From contig JASDDO010000016.1 of assembly GCA_030015575.1 (NCBI GenBank), forward strand, positions 176,202,815 through 176,266,814: a DNA stretch of 64,000 nucleotides. Direction: 5' to 3'. The stretch comes from Agapanthus africanus. Lineage: Eukaryota; Streptophyta; Magnoliopsida; Asparagales; Amaryllidaceae. Below the pieces are notes generated by a model, which ran no database searches, had not been told where the DNA came from, and worked only from the letters and a program-made list of their open reading frames with translations. The translations under genes were made by a program, and so were the position numbers. Shown in pieces: positions 47,403 through 60,663 of the stretch; the first letter of the stretch is position 1, and the number at the start of each line of letters is the position of its first letter.

Positions 47403-49372
47403 TGTAAGTCGATGTCGCGCACCCCGTGGGTTCGCGGGGAGGCGGAATACGCAAAAACAAAATGATTTTTACGGGCTTCGCAACACCGACTTGAACCCAG
47501 GATCGACCATAAACCCTAGCTAGCAAAACGGTATGAGCTTAATTACTCGGAAAGAATGTTATACCTCATAGTATCATGACCTTCAGGTCTTCTTGCTGTC
47601 CTCCTCCTCGTCGTAAGCTCCTCGGATCCTATATGGATTGGGCATCCTCGTCGGTCTCCTCAAGTCAAAGAATATCCACCCGAGAGTCTATATTCCAAGC
47701 TCCAACCTCAAATCTGAGGTAACTAACGCACCTAGTATGCTAAACTAGATGTCCTAGATGATGTAGAGAGTGAAGATGGATTAGTTTGTCTCTAAATACC
47801 CTAGGTTTCTCAACACATGAGACATTTAGGGTTAGAAGAAGAAGAAAGGGAACTTGAGGAAGTGAGAGTGTAGAATGAACCTTAGAATGAACAAGGCTAA
47901 GAGTTGTGATAATATCAAGCATCCAATAATGCAAACGGAAAATATCAAGCATACTTGAATAGTCACATAGTGAGTCACCCTCATGAGTCACCTAAGAGCC
48001 ATGCTTCATTTAATGTAAATCTCCACCCCATTTATCTTTTAATCAAAAGATTAAATAGAAAATGAGGTGTCTTCTTCTAGAAGTATACTTGAGCAAATTA
48101 CAAGAATACCCCTCACCGTATATACATACTCGTATCCGTATTCCGAAAAATACGAATACAAAGAGACAAAAATAATCCATCAATATAATACTAGGATCCG
48201 GCTTAAACCAAAGCCCACTAGTATTATCCGCCCGAACATCATCCGTGCACAAGTACACGTATGTGATCGAAGTCCTGTCGTAAAATTATACGGCCTCTAC
48301 ATCTTTTGCCCGATGCAGGGAAACCCTCTGTGTGGGACTTTAAATACTCGACACTACGCTGGCAGTGGGTTTAACCACAAGCCGTCAGCGGTACTAGCTG
48401 CACGTAATAGCTACCCAGGTATCTGTTGATATGAAGGCCAATGAGAAAACTCATCTAAACTCATACTGAGCCTATCTGTAACAATTTCCGTATAGTCCGG
48501 TCTGTTCTTCTAAGAGTATCGCATATCGGGCCTAGGGGTGGTAGCCGTCAGACCCCTAATAGCGCAATAAGTCGTGCCGGAGTGTTGCCCAAAACAACCT
48601 GAGAAACTATAGGAGTACCTACCAGTCAATCTCGCTTGCCCTGGCCAGGGACTTTGGGTAATGGCTTTCCGAACACAGCGCGATATCAACCCCCATACCA
48701 GGAGAGAGGAATTTTATCTAACCGCCACTGCCTCCAAGTGCTTCGGGACTGCACCCAACTACTACATGTTTGCAGGACTCCTTTGAGCCATGATAGGGTA
48801 GTAATCTAAGAACAGTGGGAACACACTTGAGGTGAAGTAGCAGTATCAAGTCAACGGACTAAGCTGTACTCATGTCACCTGGGAACTGCTACCCGACGAT
48901 AGGTATAATACCCACCAGCAGCTCCCTACGAGTCCTGCCTAGTGTACTCATAACCCAATGAGCACCTGCATACTATCTCTAGTACGACGTACTAATGGCT
49001 GTGGGACAGACCATCTCCCATGCTGGGATGACAAGCGTATACACTAGTCTACTCTGGAGTATTGATGCCTCATCTCGATAATCCTATGACTAGGGACCTG
49101 TATAAGGATGTGCTTATAGACTACCCAGCCCCCACTAGTGTGACTGCCATCACAATACTGGTAATCAAACAAAGATCATAAGGGCTCTACCAATACGTAT
49201 AAGCGATATGCTAAAAGAAACACATGCACATATTGAGGTAGAAACAAACCAGGTAGCATACTACCATTTCGAACAAGACTGTTACTATATCTGTGTATAT
49301 CCTAAGCTTCCAATATATAATATACAAACCAGTATGATACAATAATGGCCTTTAAAACATATATCACTTACA
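47403..49372 (-). repeat. 3' LTR of element F
   Basis: The LTR is 1970 bp, TGTAAGTCG to CACTTACA. It has a terminal hairpin CCCCG/CGGGG like A, and CTCAT/ATGAG with GGGAACTGCT/AGCAGCTCCC in the conserved LTR block (about 48870-48970). Confidence 0.9.
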
Positions 49373-49385
49373 ATCTCCCACTTGC
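49373..49385 (-). other. polypurine tract of element F
   Basis: The sense strand reads GCAAGTGGGAGAT-like purines next to the LTR (here AGCAAGTGGGAGATTG). Confidence 0.85.
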
Positions 49386-49386
49386 T

Positions 49387-52300
49387 CTAAGGCCATGTAT
49401 TGGCATATCGCAGACCTATCATCTCGAATAGCCTCTCGAACTGTGTCTGAGCGATAGCCTTTGTGAGTGGATCTACAGTGTTGTTCTCCGTATCTACTCT
49501 CTTCAACTCGATCTCCCGGCGATCAACGATCTCCCTGATCAGGTGGTACCGCCTCATGATATGTCTGGACATCTGATGGGACCTGGGTTCCTTCGCTAAA
49601 GCTATAGCGCCGCTGTTGTTACAATACAGAGGTATTGGATCTACAATGGATGGAACCACCTGAAGTTCTGTTAGGAACTTCCTCATCCATATTGCTTCTT
49701 TCGCGGCGTCACAAGCAGCGATATACTCCGCTTCCATCATCAGTCAGCAACGGTGTCCTGCTTTGAACTCTTCCAACAGACCGCCCCTCCATTGAGGGTA
49801 AAGACATAACCTAACATGGACTTGGAGTCACCCTTGTCACTCTGGAAGCTGGAGTCAGCAAAGGCCTCGATCTGGAGGTCTTTTCTGCCATACACCAAGA
49901 ACATCTTTTTGGTCCTTCTCAGGTACTTAAGAATGTTCTTTATTGCTATCCAGTGGTTCTCCCCTGGGTTTTACTGATACCGTCTTACCACACTAAGTGT
50001 GTAAGCAACATCTGGTCTGGTACATAACTTTGCATACATTATAGAGCCTACCGCAGAAGCGTAGGGTATAATCGACATGCGAGCCTTTTCCTAATCAGTC
50101 TTTGGAGACATCTCTCTGGAGAGGGTGATTCCGTGATAAGCCTGTAGACTACTGCACTTTGAATCTTCTATACTAAATCTCTTTAGTATGGTGTCGATGT
50201 ACCTGGATTGCGAAAGTCCCAACATCCTCTTGGATCTATCACGATAGATCTGGATCCCCAGAATGTAAGAGGCATCACCCAGGTCTTTCATGGGGAACCT
50301 CTGTGACAAGAATCCTTTGACTGATTGTAGCATAGGAATGTCATTTCCTGTCAAGAAAATGTCATCCACGTACAAGACGAGGAATACCACAGTTCTCGCT
50401 ACAATTTTACTATAGATGCATGGTTCATCTGGATTTTTGATAAAGTCGAATTCTTTGACTGTCCCATCAAAATAGATGTTCCAACTCCGCAATGCCTGCT
50501 TTAATTCATAAATGGATTTAAGTAAGTTGCACACTTTCCCGCTGCTCCCACTCTGAATGAAACCCTCTGGCTGATCCATATAGATGCACTCTTCCAAATT
50601 ACCATTTAGAAAATTGGTCTTTATGTCCATCTGCCAAATCTTATAATCGTGGAAGGCAGCAATGGCAAGAAGGATCCGAATGGATTTGAGCATAGCCACT
50701 AGAGAAAAGGTTTCAGCATAGTCCAAATCAGGTCTTTGATGAAAACCTTTTGCAACAAGTCTAGCCTTATAGGTTTCAACCTGTCTATCTACACGAATCT
50801 TCTTTCTGAAGATCCATTTGCAGCCTACGGGTTTTACCCCTTCTGGAGCAATGTCCAAAGTCCATACTTTGTTGGTGTACATGGACTCCATCTCGGTCCG
50901 CATTGCATCCAGCCATTTTACCGAGTCACCGTTCTGAATGGCTTGCTGGAAGCTAGTTGGCTCATCATTATCAATGATGCAATCCTCTTTATCCCCATCT
51001 ATGAGAAAACCGTAGTATCTCTCGGGCGGATGAGACTGCCTACTAGTCTTGCGGAGTGACACGGGGATGTCCTGTTCTTTCGAAACCTCTGGTTCTACCA
51101 TGCTTTCAGTAATAGCTTGTGGTTCTGGAATTTCTTCCAGTTCTATTGCGCTCCCACTAGTTTCATTTTCCAAAAATCGATTTTCCAAGAACTGGGCTTG
51201 ACGAGAAACAAAGACCTTTTGTTCCTCTGCGTAATAGAAAAGATACCCCGTGGAGTTCTTTAGGTATCCTACAAACTTACACAGTACTGAGCATGCCTCG
51301 ATCTTGTCCGCATTCTGCTTTTTTACAAAAGATGGACATCCTCATGTCTTCAGATACTGATGATAGGGTTTCTTCCCACTCCACATCCGATATGGTGTGG
51401 TAGGCACAGTCTTGGTAGGAACCTTGTTCGAAAGATATGCAGCTGATTCTAGTGCATAACCCCAGAAGGATCGCGGTAACTCAGCGTTACTTATCATGGA
51501 ACGTACCAAATCCAATAGGGTTCTGTTCCGCCTTTCGGATACACTGTTGTGTTGTGGTGTGTATGGAGGAGTAAGCCGAGAGAGAATTCCATTCTCTTTT
51601 AAGTAATCCAAGAACTCGGCACTTAAGTATTCACCACCTCGATCAGATCACAGAGTCTTGATACTTTTGCCGATTTGTATTTCCACTTAATTCTTATATT
51701 CTCGGAATTTCTCAAAGGCCTCGGATTTAGGTTTCATCAAGAAGACATGTCCATACCTAGAGAAATCATTCGTAAAAGTAATGAAATAGGAATAACCACT
51801 TCTTGCATGTGTAGACATTAGACCACACACATTGCTGTGTATGAGTCCCAAGAGCACGCTCGCTCTTACTCCGTGTCCAGTGAACGGAGTCTTTGTCATC
51901 TTTTTTATGAGACATGATTGACAAGGTGCATAAGACTGATATTCGAACGATCCAAATATTCTTCTCTATGTAACTTCGTCAACCTTGTTTCATTGATGTG
52001 ACCCAGTCTACAATGCCATAAGAAAGCCTTATTTAATTCTGGAGACTTTCTTTTAAGTGTGTTCTGGACGTTGAAAATCTGAGCTTGATTTAACACGTAT
52101 ATACCGTCCTCTAGTGTACCTAACCCAATCAAACATTGATTAAGGTGGATGTAGACCACATCGCTTACAAATGTAAAATCATATCCTTCTTTAGAATGTA
52201 AAAACACAGATATGATATTAAAAGCTAGACAAGGTACACACAAATAGTTACGTAAAATCAATATCTGCCCACTTGTCAATCTTAGGTGATATTCCCCTAC

Positions 52301-52704
52301 GGATACAGCGTCCACGCTCATTCCGTTAGCAATACTGAGAGTCATATCACATGCCATGATAACTTTATGGTTTCTCAAAGCATGTAATGAATTACAGATA
52401 TGAGATCCTGATCCGGTATCTAGTATCTAGGAAGTAGAGTTAATGACAGACAGTTTTCAATCACAAACACACCCAAAACCGAAGCCATAACGTGCATCGG
52501 ATCCTGGATTCTGGCTTTCTAAGCCCTGCATTCCTTCTGTCAATGCCCTTTCCAGTGACAATAGGAACAACCCTCCTTCTCTACTGTTAGCCCCGAAACT
52601 CTTTCCCTTCCCTTTCCTTCTACCTTACTAACACCGTCTATCGTCTTGGTGAAGGCCTTCTTCTTCTTTCCCTTGTCTTTCGCCTTAGATCTAGAAGAGG
52701 AAGA
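49387..52704 (-). pseudogene. decayed Copia gag-pol of element F
   Basis: Closely related to the frame of A but broken many times. RNase H end (49387-49740), RT with YVDDIFLTGND (about 50360; frame 50091-51188 open), integrase (EYLS, VSERRNRT about 51535; zinc region about 51910-52020), protease region (about 52380-52440, reading disrupted) and gag zinc knuckle (YCHWKGH about 52540-52560). Stops and frameshifts occur near 49975, 50091, 51190-51340, 51655 and 51905. It keeps the Gln codon at the site that is TAG in A and has one copy of the 42-bp unit duplicated in A. It is cut in gag at 52704. Confidence 0.88.
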
Positions 52705-53833
52705 TGTAAGTCCACGTTGCTCACCCCGGTTCTTACGGGGAAGCGGAAACGGCGAAAAACAATAATTTGGCGCAAGGCAACATGGAGTCAAAAGCAAGGA
52801 TCTTGGCTAAACTAGAAACTAGCAAACAAGTAGAGGCTTTAACTACTATGCTGTAGAAAATATTCCTCACGGAACCGGTCCTTCGGGTCTTCTCTCCGCT
52901 GTCCGGATCGTCCATCCACGCTCCGAGGGTCGATCCAGATCTTGGTCACCTCCACGGCCTTCTTGAGTCGAAGACGATCCACCCGAGAGCTGTACACTAA
53001 GCTCCACCTCAAGCCGAGGCAACTAGGGCAACGAGATCGCTAATCTAGATGCTCTAGGTTGTGTAGAAGAGAAAGATGGAAGTGTTTGTCTATGTGGATT
53101 CTTTTTTTCTCAACACATGAGATCAAAAGAATTATCAAGAGGAGGAAGATGAAGGAGAAACTTTAGCAACCATGGAGCTTTTCTTTTCTTCTCACTTCAA
53201 GAAAGAGAATGAGAAGAGAATAATGAAAAGATTATCTCAAAGGAAATGAACCATGGTTGCAATAATACACCCAAAACCATCATTACTAATCCTATCATGA
53301 TAAAGTTGATGCTACATTGAATTGACCATTATCATAATCAAAAATTAAAAAGAAAATCAAAGAAGAGTGTAGACCTCTCTTGAAGGTCTATTGTCAACAC
53401 GGTCAACGGGTCAACAAAGTCAAGAGAGGTCAAGGTGGTCAAATGGTCAATGCAATTAGCCATCACTAAACTATCACTAAAAGGATTAGTAAACAATGTC
53501 TCCGGCTCATAATGGTTTTGACCAAACGAATTGTCAAAACCCTAATGAGTCTGCCACATTACGGTTTTGGCCGAACCAACTGCCAAAACCCTAATGGGGC
53601 ACCTTCTCCTTTATCGCTCCTCAAAACTGTGCATACACACCCGCATCCGCATTCCGTAGAATGCGAATGCACAGAAGACAAAACAAATCCATCCGTGCAA
53701 TACTAGGATCTGGCTTAAACCAAAGCCCACTAGTATTGCCTGCCCAAACAGCATACGCACACAAGTGCACATAAGCGATCGTAGCCCTGCCGTAAAACCA
53801 TACGGCCTCTACACGTTTCGCTCAGTGCAGGGA
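52705..53833 (-). repeat. LTR of Copia element G, part 1
   Basis: Begins TGTAAGTCCACGTTGC, almost identical to the LTR start of A, inserted in the gag of F (preceding bases GAAGA). It breaks off at H, inside the conserved GTGCAGGGA/AACTCTCTGTG region, and continues at 63985. Confidence 0.88.
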
Positions 53834-55994
53834 TGTAGGGTTGCTAGGCACGCGCACAAGGGTCTACGAGGCATCAACCATGCCCGATTAAAAAATTAGC
53901 CGTGCCGAACAACCCGAATACGGAACTTTAAACTAGAGATTAGGCGAAAACTAGCATGCTAAACAATTTAACACTAAGTGAGAGGGATTACAACCTTTGT
54001 AGATCCGGTCCTTCACTTCATATGCTCCGTGTTGTGGTCCCTTCGCTGCGATCATCGGGATCCGGACTCTCGAGAGGTTCCACGAAGAGAAAGACGCAAC
54101 CTTTGCTTCCGATCTTCGATACTAAGATTATCTACCTTGAAGTTTCTTTAACACAAGCTAACACTCATGAAATAATGTGAACACCCTCATCTAAATGGCA
54201 AGGGAAGATGAGGATGATGAAGTAGGATTTTTGCTCTCTTTATTTATATTTTTCTCACAATTATTCATCACTTGGAAAAATCAAGAAAGCTTTTTCCATG
54301 AAATGAAATGAAGGAAGAAGATGAACAATAATCATAATTCTTTGGTGATGAATAGAAAGAATTAATATGATAAATAATGCAACCATGGTCAACTAAACTC
54401 ATGTAGAGAATTAACTAGGGTTAGGGTTTGGGTTGGGTTAAAGCATGAGTCGCTTGAAAATATCTTTCACAAAACAAAACCAAAACCATCTAGAATCATC
54501 TAGAAAGCTTAACCCTAATCCAAACCCTAATCATGTTTAAACTCCACTAAACAAGTTGCATTAGTTATCATATCATGTTACAATATTATATATCACATAT
54601 ATAATATTTATCGTAACAAAATAAAATAATACAATTAACATATATCGCATATATATCAATGTATTACCCGAGTGAGAAAAAGAATCTTTTAGTGAGCTAA
54701 TATTAGTTAATGTCATTTAATTTATCATATATATTATTATACATTAAATTATTGAATCAACACTTGATCCGACAATCCTGCTATATCGCATATAACCGAC
54801 TAATATTTATCTGTACCGATTCATCGAATCAACATTTGAGCCGATGACCCGGCTGATATCAAATATCGCGAGAATACAATACGGTATCTCATATCGCATT
54901 ATCCTCGGTCCCGCACATATCACATATGTGCTCCTACTCCGTTTTGCCTGAGCCAAGAAACCTCTGTGTAGGACTCTAAAGAATCGTCAATACGCCGGCA
55001 GTAGGTGATGATCATATCAAACACCCACAAGCTGCAAGCGATCAGCTAAATGTAACAGCTACCCAGGTATTGAGCGCTCAGAAGATCAACAAGCAAGCCT
55101 GTACATTCTCCTGTGAATCCAAACAGTAACACTCCCGTACAGTTCGGTCTCGTCGTCTGATATGTTGCATATCTCGCATAGGGGTGGTAAACATCAGACC
55201 CCAGTAGATAAGTCGTGTCGATATGAGGTCTATAACAGTTCGAGAAACTACTGATAACACTTACCAGTAAATCTCAGAAACCCTGGCCAGGGATTTCAGG
55301 TTATAGCCAATCGAACACAGCACAACATCAACTCCCTATACCGAGAGAGACGAATCCCCTCCTATCGCTCATTGCCTCCATGTGATTCGGGACTGTACCC
55401 AAAAGACACCTTTTTGCACGCCCTTTTGGACATGGTATGATGGAAATCAAAGCACAGTGGGAATCACACAAGACTCTATGACGATCTCGGGTCAACAGAC
55501 TACTCTGTACCAGTGTCACCGGAGAACTGCCATCTGACGTGAGGTATAATACCATCTGGGAGTTCTCGGTGAGTCCGTCCAGTGTACCCAGTCTCCACTG
55601 AGCACCCGTACACCATCCTTGATGTCAAACACCGATGGATATGGGATCATCCATCGCCCATCATATGGGTCAAGATGCGTATACGCTAGTCTACTCTGGT
55701 GTATCGATGCCCTGTCTCGATACACCCTCGACTAGGAACAGTTATAGGATGTACTCGTCGACTACCGTGGCCCCACTAGTATGATCTCATCATAGTCCCA
55801 GTAGTCGAGTACATATCCTAAGGGCTTTATCAACATGCAATATAAAGACAATCAGAGTACATGTTAAGATAAAGTACAACCAGATAGCATATTATCATGT
55901 CGAGCAAGAAAGTCCTCCCTATATCTGTCCAAGCATCCATTACAATATCATCATATGTACAGTAATGGCCTCTAGGGCATACATATAACTAACA
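53834..55994 (-). repeat. 3' LTR of element H
   Basis: The LTR is 2161 bp, TGTAGGGTTGC to CTAACA. The TATA-like box of the other copy reads CTATATCTG here. It has the CAGT/ACTG and GAGAACT/AGTTCTC inverted repeats of B. Confidence 0.95.
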
Positions 55995-56007
55995 ATCTCC
56001 CACTTGC
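55995..56007 (-). other. polypurine tract of element H
   Basis: The sense strand reads GCAAGTGGGAGAT beside the 3' LTR. Confidence 0.85.
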
Positions 56008-58757
56008 ACTAGGGCCATCTGCTGTGGTATCACATACCCAACAATTAGCCGCTGTTGAAGTATCTCATACTCAACCATCCCATAAAAGTCTCTACTGGGA
56101 AAAAGGCCTTTGTGAGTGGATCCGCGCTGTTGTCCTCTATGTCTACTCTCCTAACCTCGATCTCCCTGGAGATCAACCATCTCCATGATCAGGTGATACT
56201 GCCTAAGAATTATATCTGGATTTCTGATGGGACGGTAGTTCCTTGGCTAAAGCCACAACTCCATTGTCACACAATGGTAGGAACGAAGTTCATCTTATGA
56301 ACTTATATATATCCAGACTGCCTCTTTGGTAGTATCTTTGGTAACGATGTATCTTGCCTTTAATCGTCTAGTATGTCACGGTATCTAGCTTGGAACTCTT
56401 CCAACATACCGTCCCTCCAGTGAGGGTAAAGACAATGCCTGCGACTGACATTCAGTCGTCCTTATCACCCTGGAACCTTTCCAGTGATTCTCCTCGGAAT
56501 CGATTGATACCATCTCACTACAACTAGTGAGTGTCCTAACATCCAATTAGATCTATCTCATAGATCCAAAACCCAGGATTTAGGAGGTATCACTTTGATC
56601 CTATATGGAGAATCCTTGTGATAAGTGGAGATTGTCCGAGCGTAGCATAGGAAACTTTTTCCCTATCAAGAGTATGTCATCCACGTACTCTACGAGGATC
56701 ACCACCATACTCCCTACTACTTTTTTGTATATACAAGGTTCATTTACCATTTTGATGAAGTCCAACTATTTGACTACTACATCAAAACAGATGTTCCAAC
56801 TCCGCGATGCCTGCTTTATCACATAAAACATCTTGCACACGTTTCCGCTGCTCCCACTATCTACGAAGCCCTCTGGCTGTGTACTTATAGACGGTCTTTT
56901 CTAAAACATCATTTAGAAAAGTAGTCATGACACCCAACCAACAGATATCGTAGTCATGGTATGTAGCCGTGGCAAGTTGGATCTGGATGGACTTAAGCAT
57001 AGCTTTGAAAGTCTCAACTTTTCCATGTACACCAAGTAATCTTCTCAAGATATACTCGCTCCTGATGGGGATTTAACCCTTCAGATAAAGCAACCAAAGT
57101 CCATACTTTGTTGGTGTATAAGGATTCCATCTCAGATCGATAAGCATCCAGCCATTCTTACAGAGTCCTACTCCTGATAGCCTGCTCGAAACTAGTTGGG
57201 TCATCATCTCATGATGCAATCCTCGCTCCCACTGTCATAGAGAAACCAAAGTATCTCTCAGGTGGGTGAGGAACCCTACTAGATCGGCGGAGAGGCTGAG
57301 GTTCGTTGGAAACTATTGAATCCTTTGGTTCTACCAAATCATCAGCTGCAGTTTGTATAGCTGGAACATTTCCAGTTCTACATAACAGACCTTGCCTCGA
57401 GCTTGTCCGGATTTTGCTTTTAAACATAGGCCGGACAACCCCAAATCTTAACAAGCTTAAGATATGGGCTCTTCCCTTTCCATATCACATATGAAGTGGT
57501 AGGCAACTGATTTGATTTGAACCCTATTCAATAGGTATGCAACTTCACAAGTGCATAACTCCCTAAAGGAAATAGGAAACTCAGTAGTACTCATCATAGA
57601 GCACACCATATCACATAGGGTGTTATTGCTCCGCCCCGATATACCGACGTGCTGTGGTGTATACGGAGGAGTAGTGCTGAGAGAGAATCTCATTCTCCTT
57701 TAGAATAGTCCAGGAATTCCGTACTCAAGTATTCTCCTCCTTGATCTCATCAAAGGACATAATACTTATACCCGTTGTTGGTTCTCTACTTGTAACTTAT
57801 ATTCTTTGAATATCTCAAAAGGTTCGGACTTGTGTTTCAACAGGAACATATGTCTGAATCTTGAGAGATCATCAGAGAATGTAATGAAGTACAAAGAACC
57901 GGTCTTGGCATGTGTAGACAGGTGACTTTCATACATCAGCATGCATCAATCCCAAGAGTTCACTAACTCTTTCTCTGTTTCCAATAAACAGAGCTGTGGT
58001 CATTTTATCTTTGTGACATGACTGGCAAGTTTCACAAGATGTAAATTCAAACAAATTTAAATATGCATCTTAATGTAACTTCAGCTAGTCGGGTCGCATT
58101 GATATGACCTAGTCTACAATGCCTCAAGAAGAATCCGTTCATTTCTGAACTCTTCCTCTTGTGTGTGTTCCGTATACTAAGAATTGTAGTTTGATTTAGA
58201 ACGTCAATGCTTTTAGACAACGTGCCTGAACCGATCAACTCTTGATATAGGAAATGTTCAAAACATTATCCAACAATACAAAATTATATCCTTTCTTTAC
58301 TAATAAAGAGACTGATATGATTTTGTATATCAGGTTCGGTATCTAATAACATTTGTTCAGAATCAATGTATTCTGGTAATACAGGGTGACAGTGACCAAC
58401 AGACTTGGCTGCAACACTTGCACCGTTTTCTGTCTCATGAAACTTATCACCCGTTCTCAGTTCTCTACCTATCTATAGCCCATATAACAGATTACATATG
58501 CTGGATCCTGATCCGGTATCACATACCCAAGACGTAAAGGATACTGAGAAACAGTTCTGTGTAATGAATACACCCGAAGATGATGCATCAACATGCACTT
58601 TCTTCGTTTGGGCGGCACGGGAAATCTGGTATTCCCCAATTTCTTGCTCTGTCTTATAACAATTATAAGTTGGAGCGGGACCAACGTTCCCCAGCTCAGT
58701 ATAACAAGCGGGTTCAGTCAATATATCTGTTTTATTATCTTGATTAAGGCGTGATAT
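56008..58757 (-). pseudogene. decayed gag-less pol of element H
   Basis: Remnants in B order on the - strand: RNase H (about 56050-56460), RT (about 56600-57200), RT-integrase linker (about 57210-57420, VPAIQTAADDLVEPKDSIV), integrase (TPPYTPQHVGISG about 57650; zinc region LRHCRLGHINATRL about 58090-58140) and protease (WVCDTGSGSSICN about 58490-58530). The N-terminal 60-odd residues match B (LTEPACYTELGNVG, SSSGVFITQN). The ATG of B is ATA here (about 58755-58757). Stops and indels throughout. Confidence 0.82.
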
Positions 58758-58762
58758 GGTCG

Positions 58763-58790
58763 CTACCTGGAGAGAGAGAGAAGAAAACAC
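58763..58790 (-). promoter_or_regulatory. possible 3' splice site at leader end, element H
   Basis: The sense strand has GTGTTTTCTTCTCTCTCTC, then CCAGGTAG and CGACC, as in B. Confidence 0.4.
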
Positions 58791-59201
58791 TCAGCGTATG
58801 CTCTTGCAAGATTAGATTGGTTATATAATATATCTAATCAGGATGTCTCCCACTGTTTTAATCAAATCTTCCTTCAAACCCTAAAAGGAAAGATTAGACG
58901 GGATTAATTACACGCTACAAGTTCGCCAATCTTTCGGCCAGGCCAGTGTCGGTACTTTGAGGGAGGTCCCCCGTGCTTTCGCACGAACCTAATTATAGTA
59001 AACCTCGTTTTCCCAGAGGCGTAACCCCGTTAACACCTTTCTAGACACCTACTTGATCGGCTAATTGTAATGTGTAAAACTCTCCCAGGAGTAACTCTTA
59101 CTCGCAGCGGGTATTGGGATCCAACTATCTCATAGAAGGTATGCAATCTCATTGCAAATTTCAACACTTGAAATTCCCAATAATATTTTACCCCTAGCGT
59201 G

Positions 59202-59411
59202 CTATGACCTTGACGCATGCCAAACAACCCATAGTCCGCTAGTCAAGTTCAACCCGTACATTTCTTGATTGAATTAAACTCACCCGCACGACCCTTGACG
59301 CATACCAAACAACGCCGTACGAATACCCTAATCCAATCGCATCGTATGCTAGCAGATAAGCACTAGTTAGCTACCATACACTACGCCTTGACGCATGCCA
59401 AACTACCGCAG
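59202..59411 (-). other. three-hairpin leader module, element H
   Basis: Cores CTTGACGCATGCCAAACAA, CTTGACGCATACCAAACAA and CTTGACGCATGCCAAACTA. Core 1 is closed by CTATG (59202-59206) / CATAG (59230-59234). Core 3 is closed by CTACG (59391-59395) / CGCAG (59407-59411), which pairs in sense RNA with one G-U. Confidence 0.68.
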
Positions 59412-60034
59412 CACGAATACTAACTAGTACTTATCTGAAATGACGGAGGGCTACGACAGGTTTTTAAGAAAAACCCTTTGCGTAATGAACTTGATATCGT
59501 TGTAGAATCGAGTGATTTTAAATGGAGTGTTTTTGAGGCTTTTCTAGTTTTGCTAAAGGGGTCACTCCCGGTGAAGGGATCGTCGGCCCTTTCCTCATCG
59601 AATAAGGTGCAGGATATATCATATATACCGCTGTGCAAAGCAGAAACTATAGAAGCAATCAAAAGACAAACCGAGTTTGTAGCATCTGCCAGTTATTGCT
59701 AAAGGAGTCACTCCCGGTGAAGGGATCTCGGTCCTTTCCTTATCGAATAAGGTGCTGGATGTTCTACAAGGAACACCGCTATACAAAGCAAGAACTGTAG
59801 CTACCAGTTTTTAAACAAGATTCTACAACATCTTAGGTTTCTTTTATTTCATTAATCTCATTAATGAAGTCCCATTTTAATATGCTTCATAAGCATCTCT
59901 TTTGAAACGAAATCTGCAATATAACATATATCTCATATATATAATATAAACATTCGTCTCAGGCAGTAATATGATCTCATCACAGAACATTGCAGCAGAA
60001 GAACATATATGAAATATTGGATATACTAGGACGT

Positions 60035-60211
60035 CCGTGTTTTCAATACGAGCCTGTATAAAACACGGATTCCACGGTCGCGATGAATAGCCAAACCCAC
60101 ATCCCTAGCCCCTACGAGAGCGGCAAGTAACACTGCCAATTCTAGGGTTAGGAGACCCGGTCTCGACTCCTCGAGATGGTCTCCCACTGGACCCTAGAAC
60201 CCGGTTACTTG
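60035..60211 (-). other. GGCTC hairpin plus long-range stem, leader of element H
   Basis: CCGTGTTTT (60035-60043) / AAAACACGG (60060-60068). Long stem CAAGTAAC (60124-60131) / GTTACTTG (60204-60211). Nested GAGACC (60152-60157) / GGTCTC (60178-60183) with TCTCG/CGAGA inside, where B has AACTC/GAGTT. Confidence 0.7.
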
Positions 60212-60663
60212 TGCTCCCCGCCTTGGGTCTACCTAATGCGGAAAAGTAAATAATATACAACGGTGACATCTTCCGCTACCTGGAAGTGCCCCAATAAAAG
60301 AATATTACATACATAAGAATTTTACATGAATGAAAAAGAAAAACTCTCATCTCACATAAAACCCCGGCTATTCAAACGCGACGATCCAATACATCATATC
60401 ACAACAACACATAATATCTCATATCATCAACGTAAGCAAGTATGTGTATCCCGATTATCGTTGATGTATAGCAACGAAGCCGGCGATACACCACATACTA
60501 CGCTTACGGTCACAAAAAAGAAAGTGTAAAACTACAACAGTTGGAATCCGCAACCTTCTTAGACATCGCATGTCTAACCAAATGAATTCCTTAGACATCG
60601 CATGCCTAACAATTATAAACCCCGCATTTTAGTCTCATTTATCGAAAACTCTTTTCAATATCA

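Larger units (their letters stand above)
47403..52704 (-). mobile_element. Copia element F, left part (3' side)
   Basis: - strand Copia of the A group. It has its 3' LTR (47403-49372), polypurine tract and most of gag-pol, cut in gag by element G at 52705. The rest of gag, leader and 5' LTR lie outside the window. The five bases before it are TAGTG. Confidence 0.88.
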
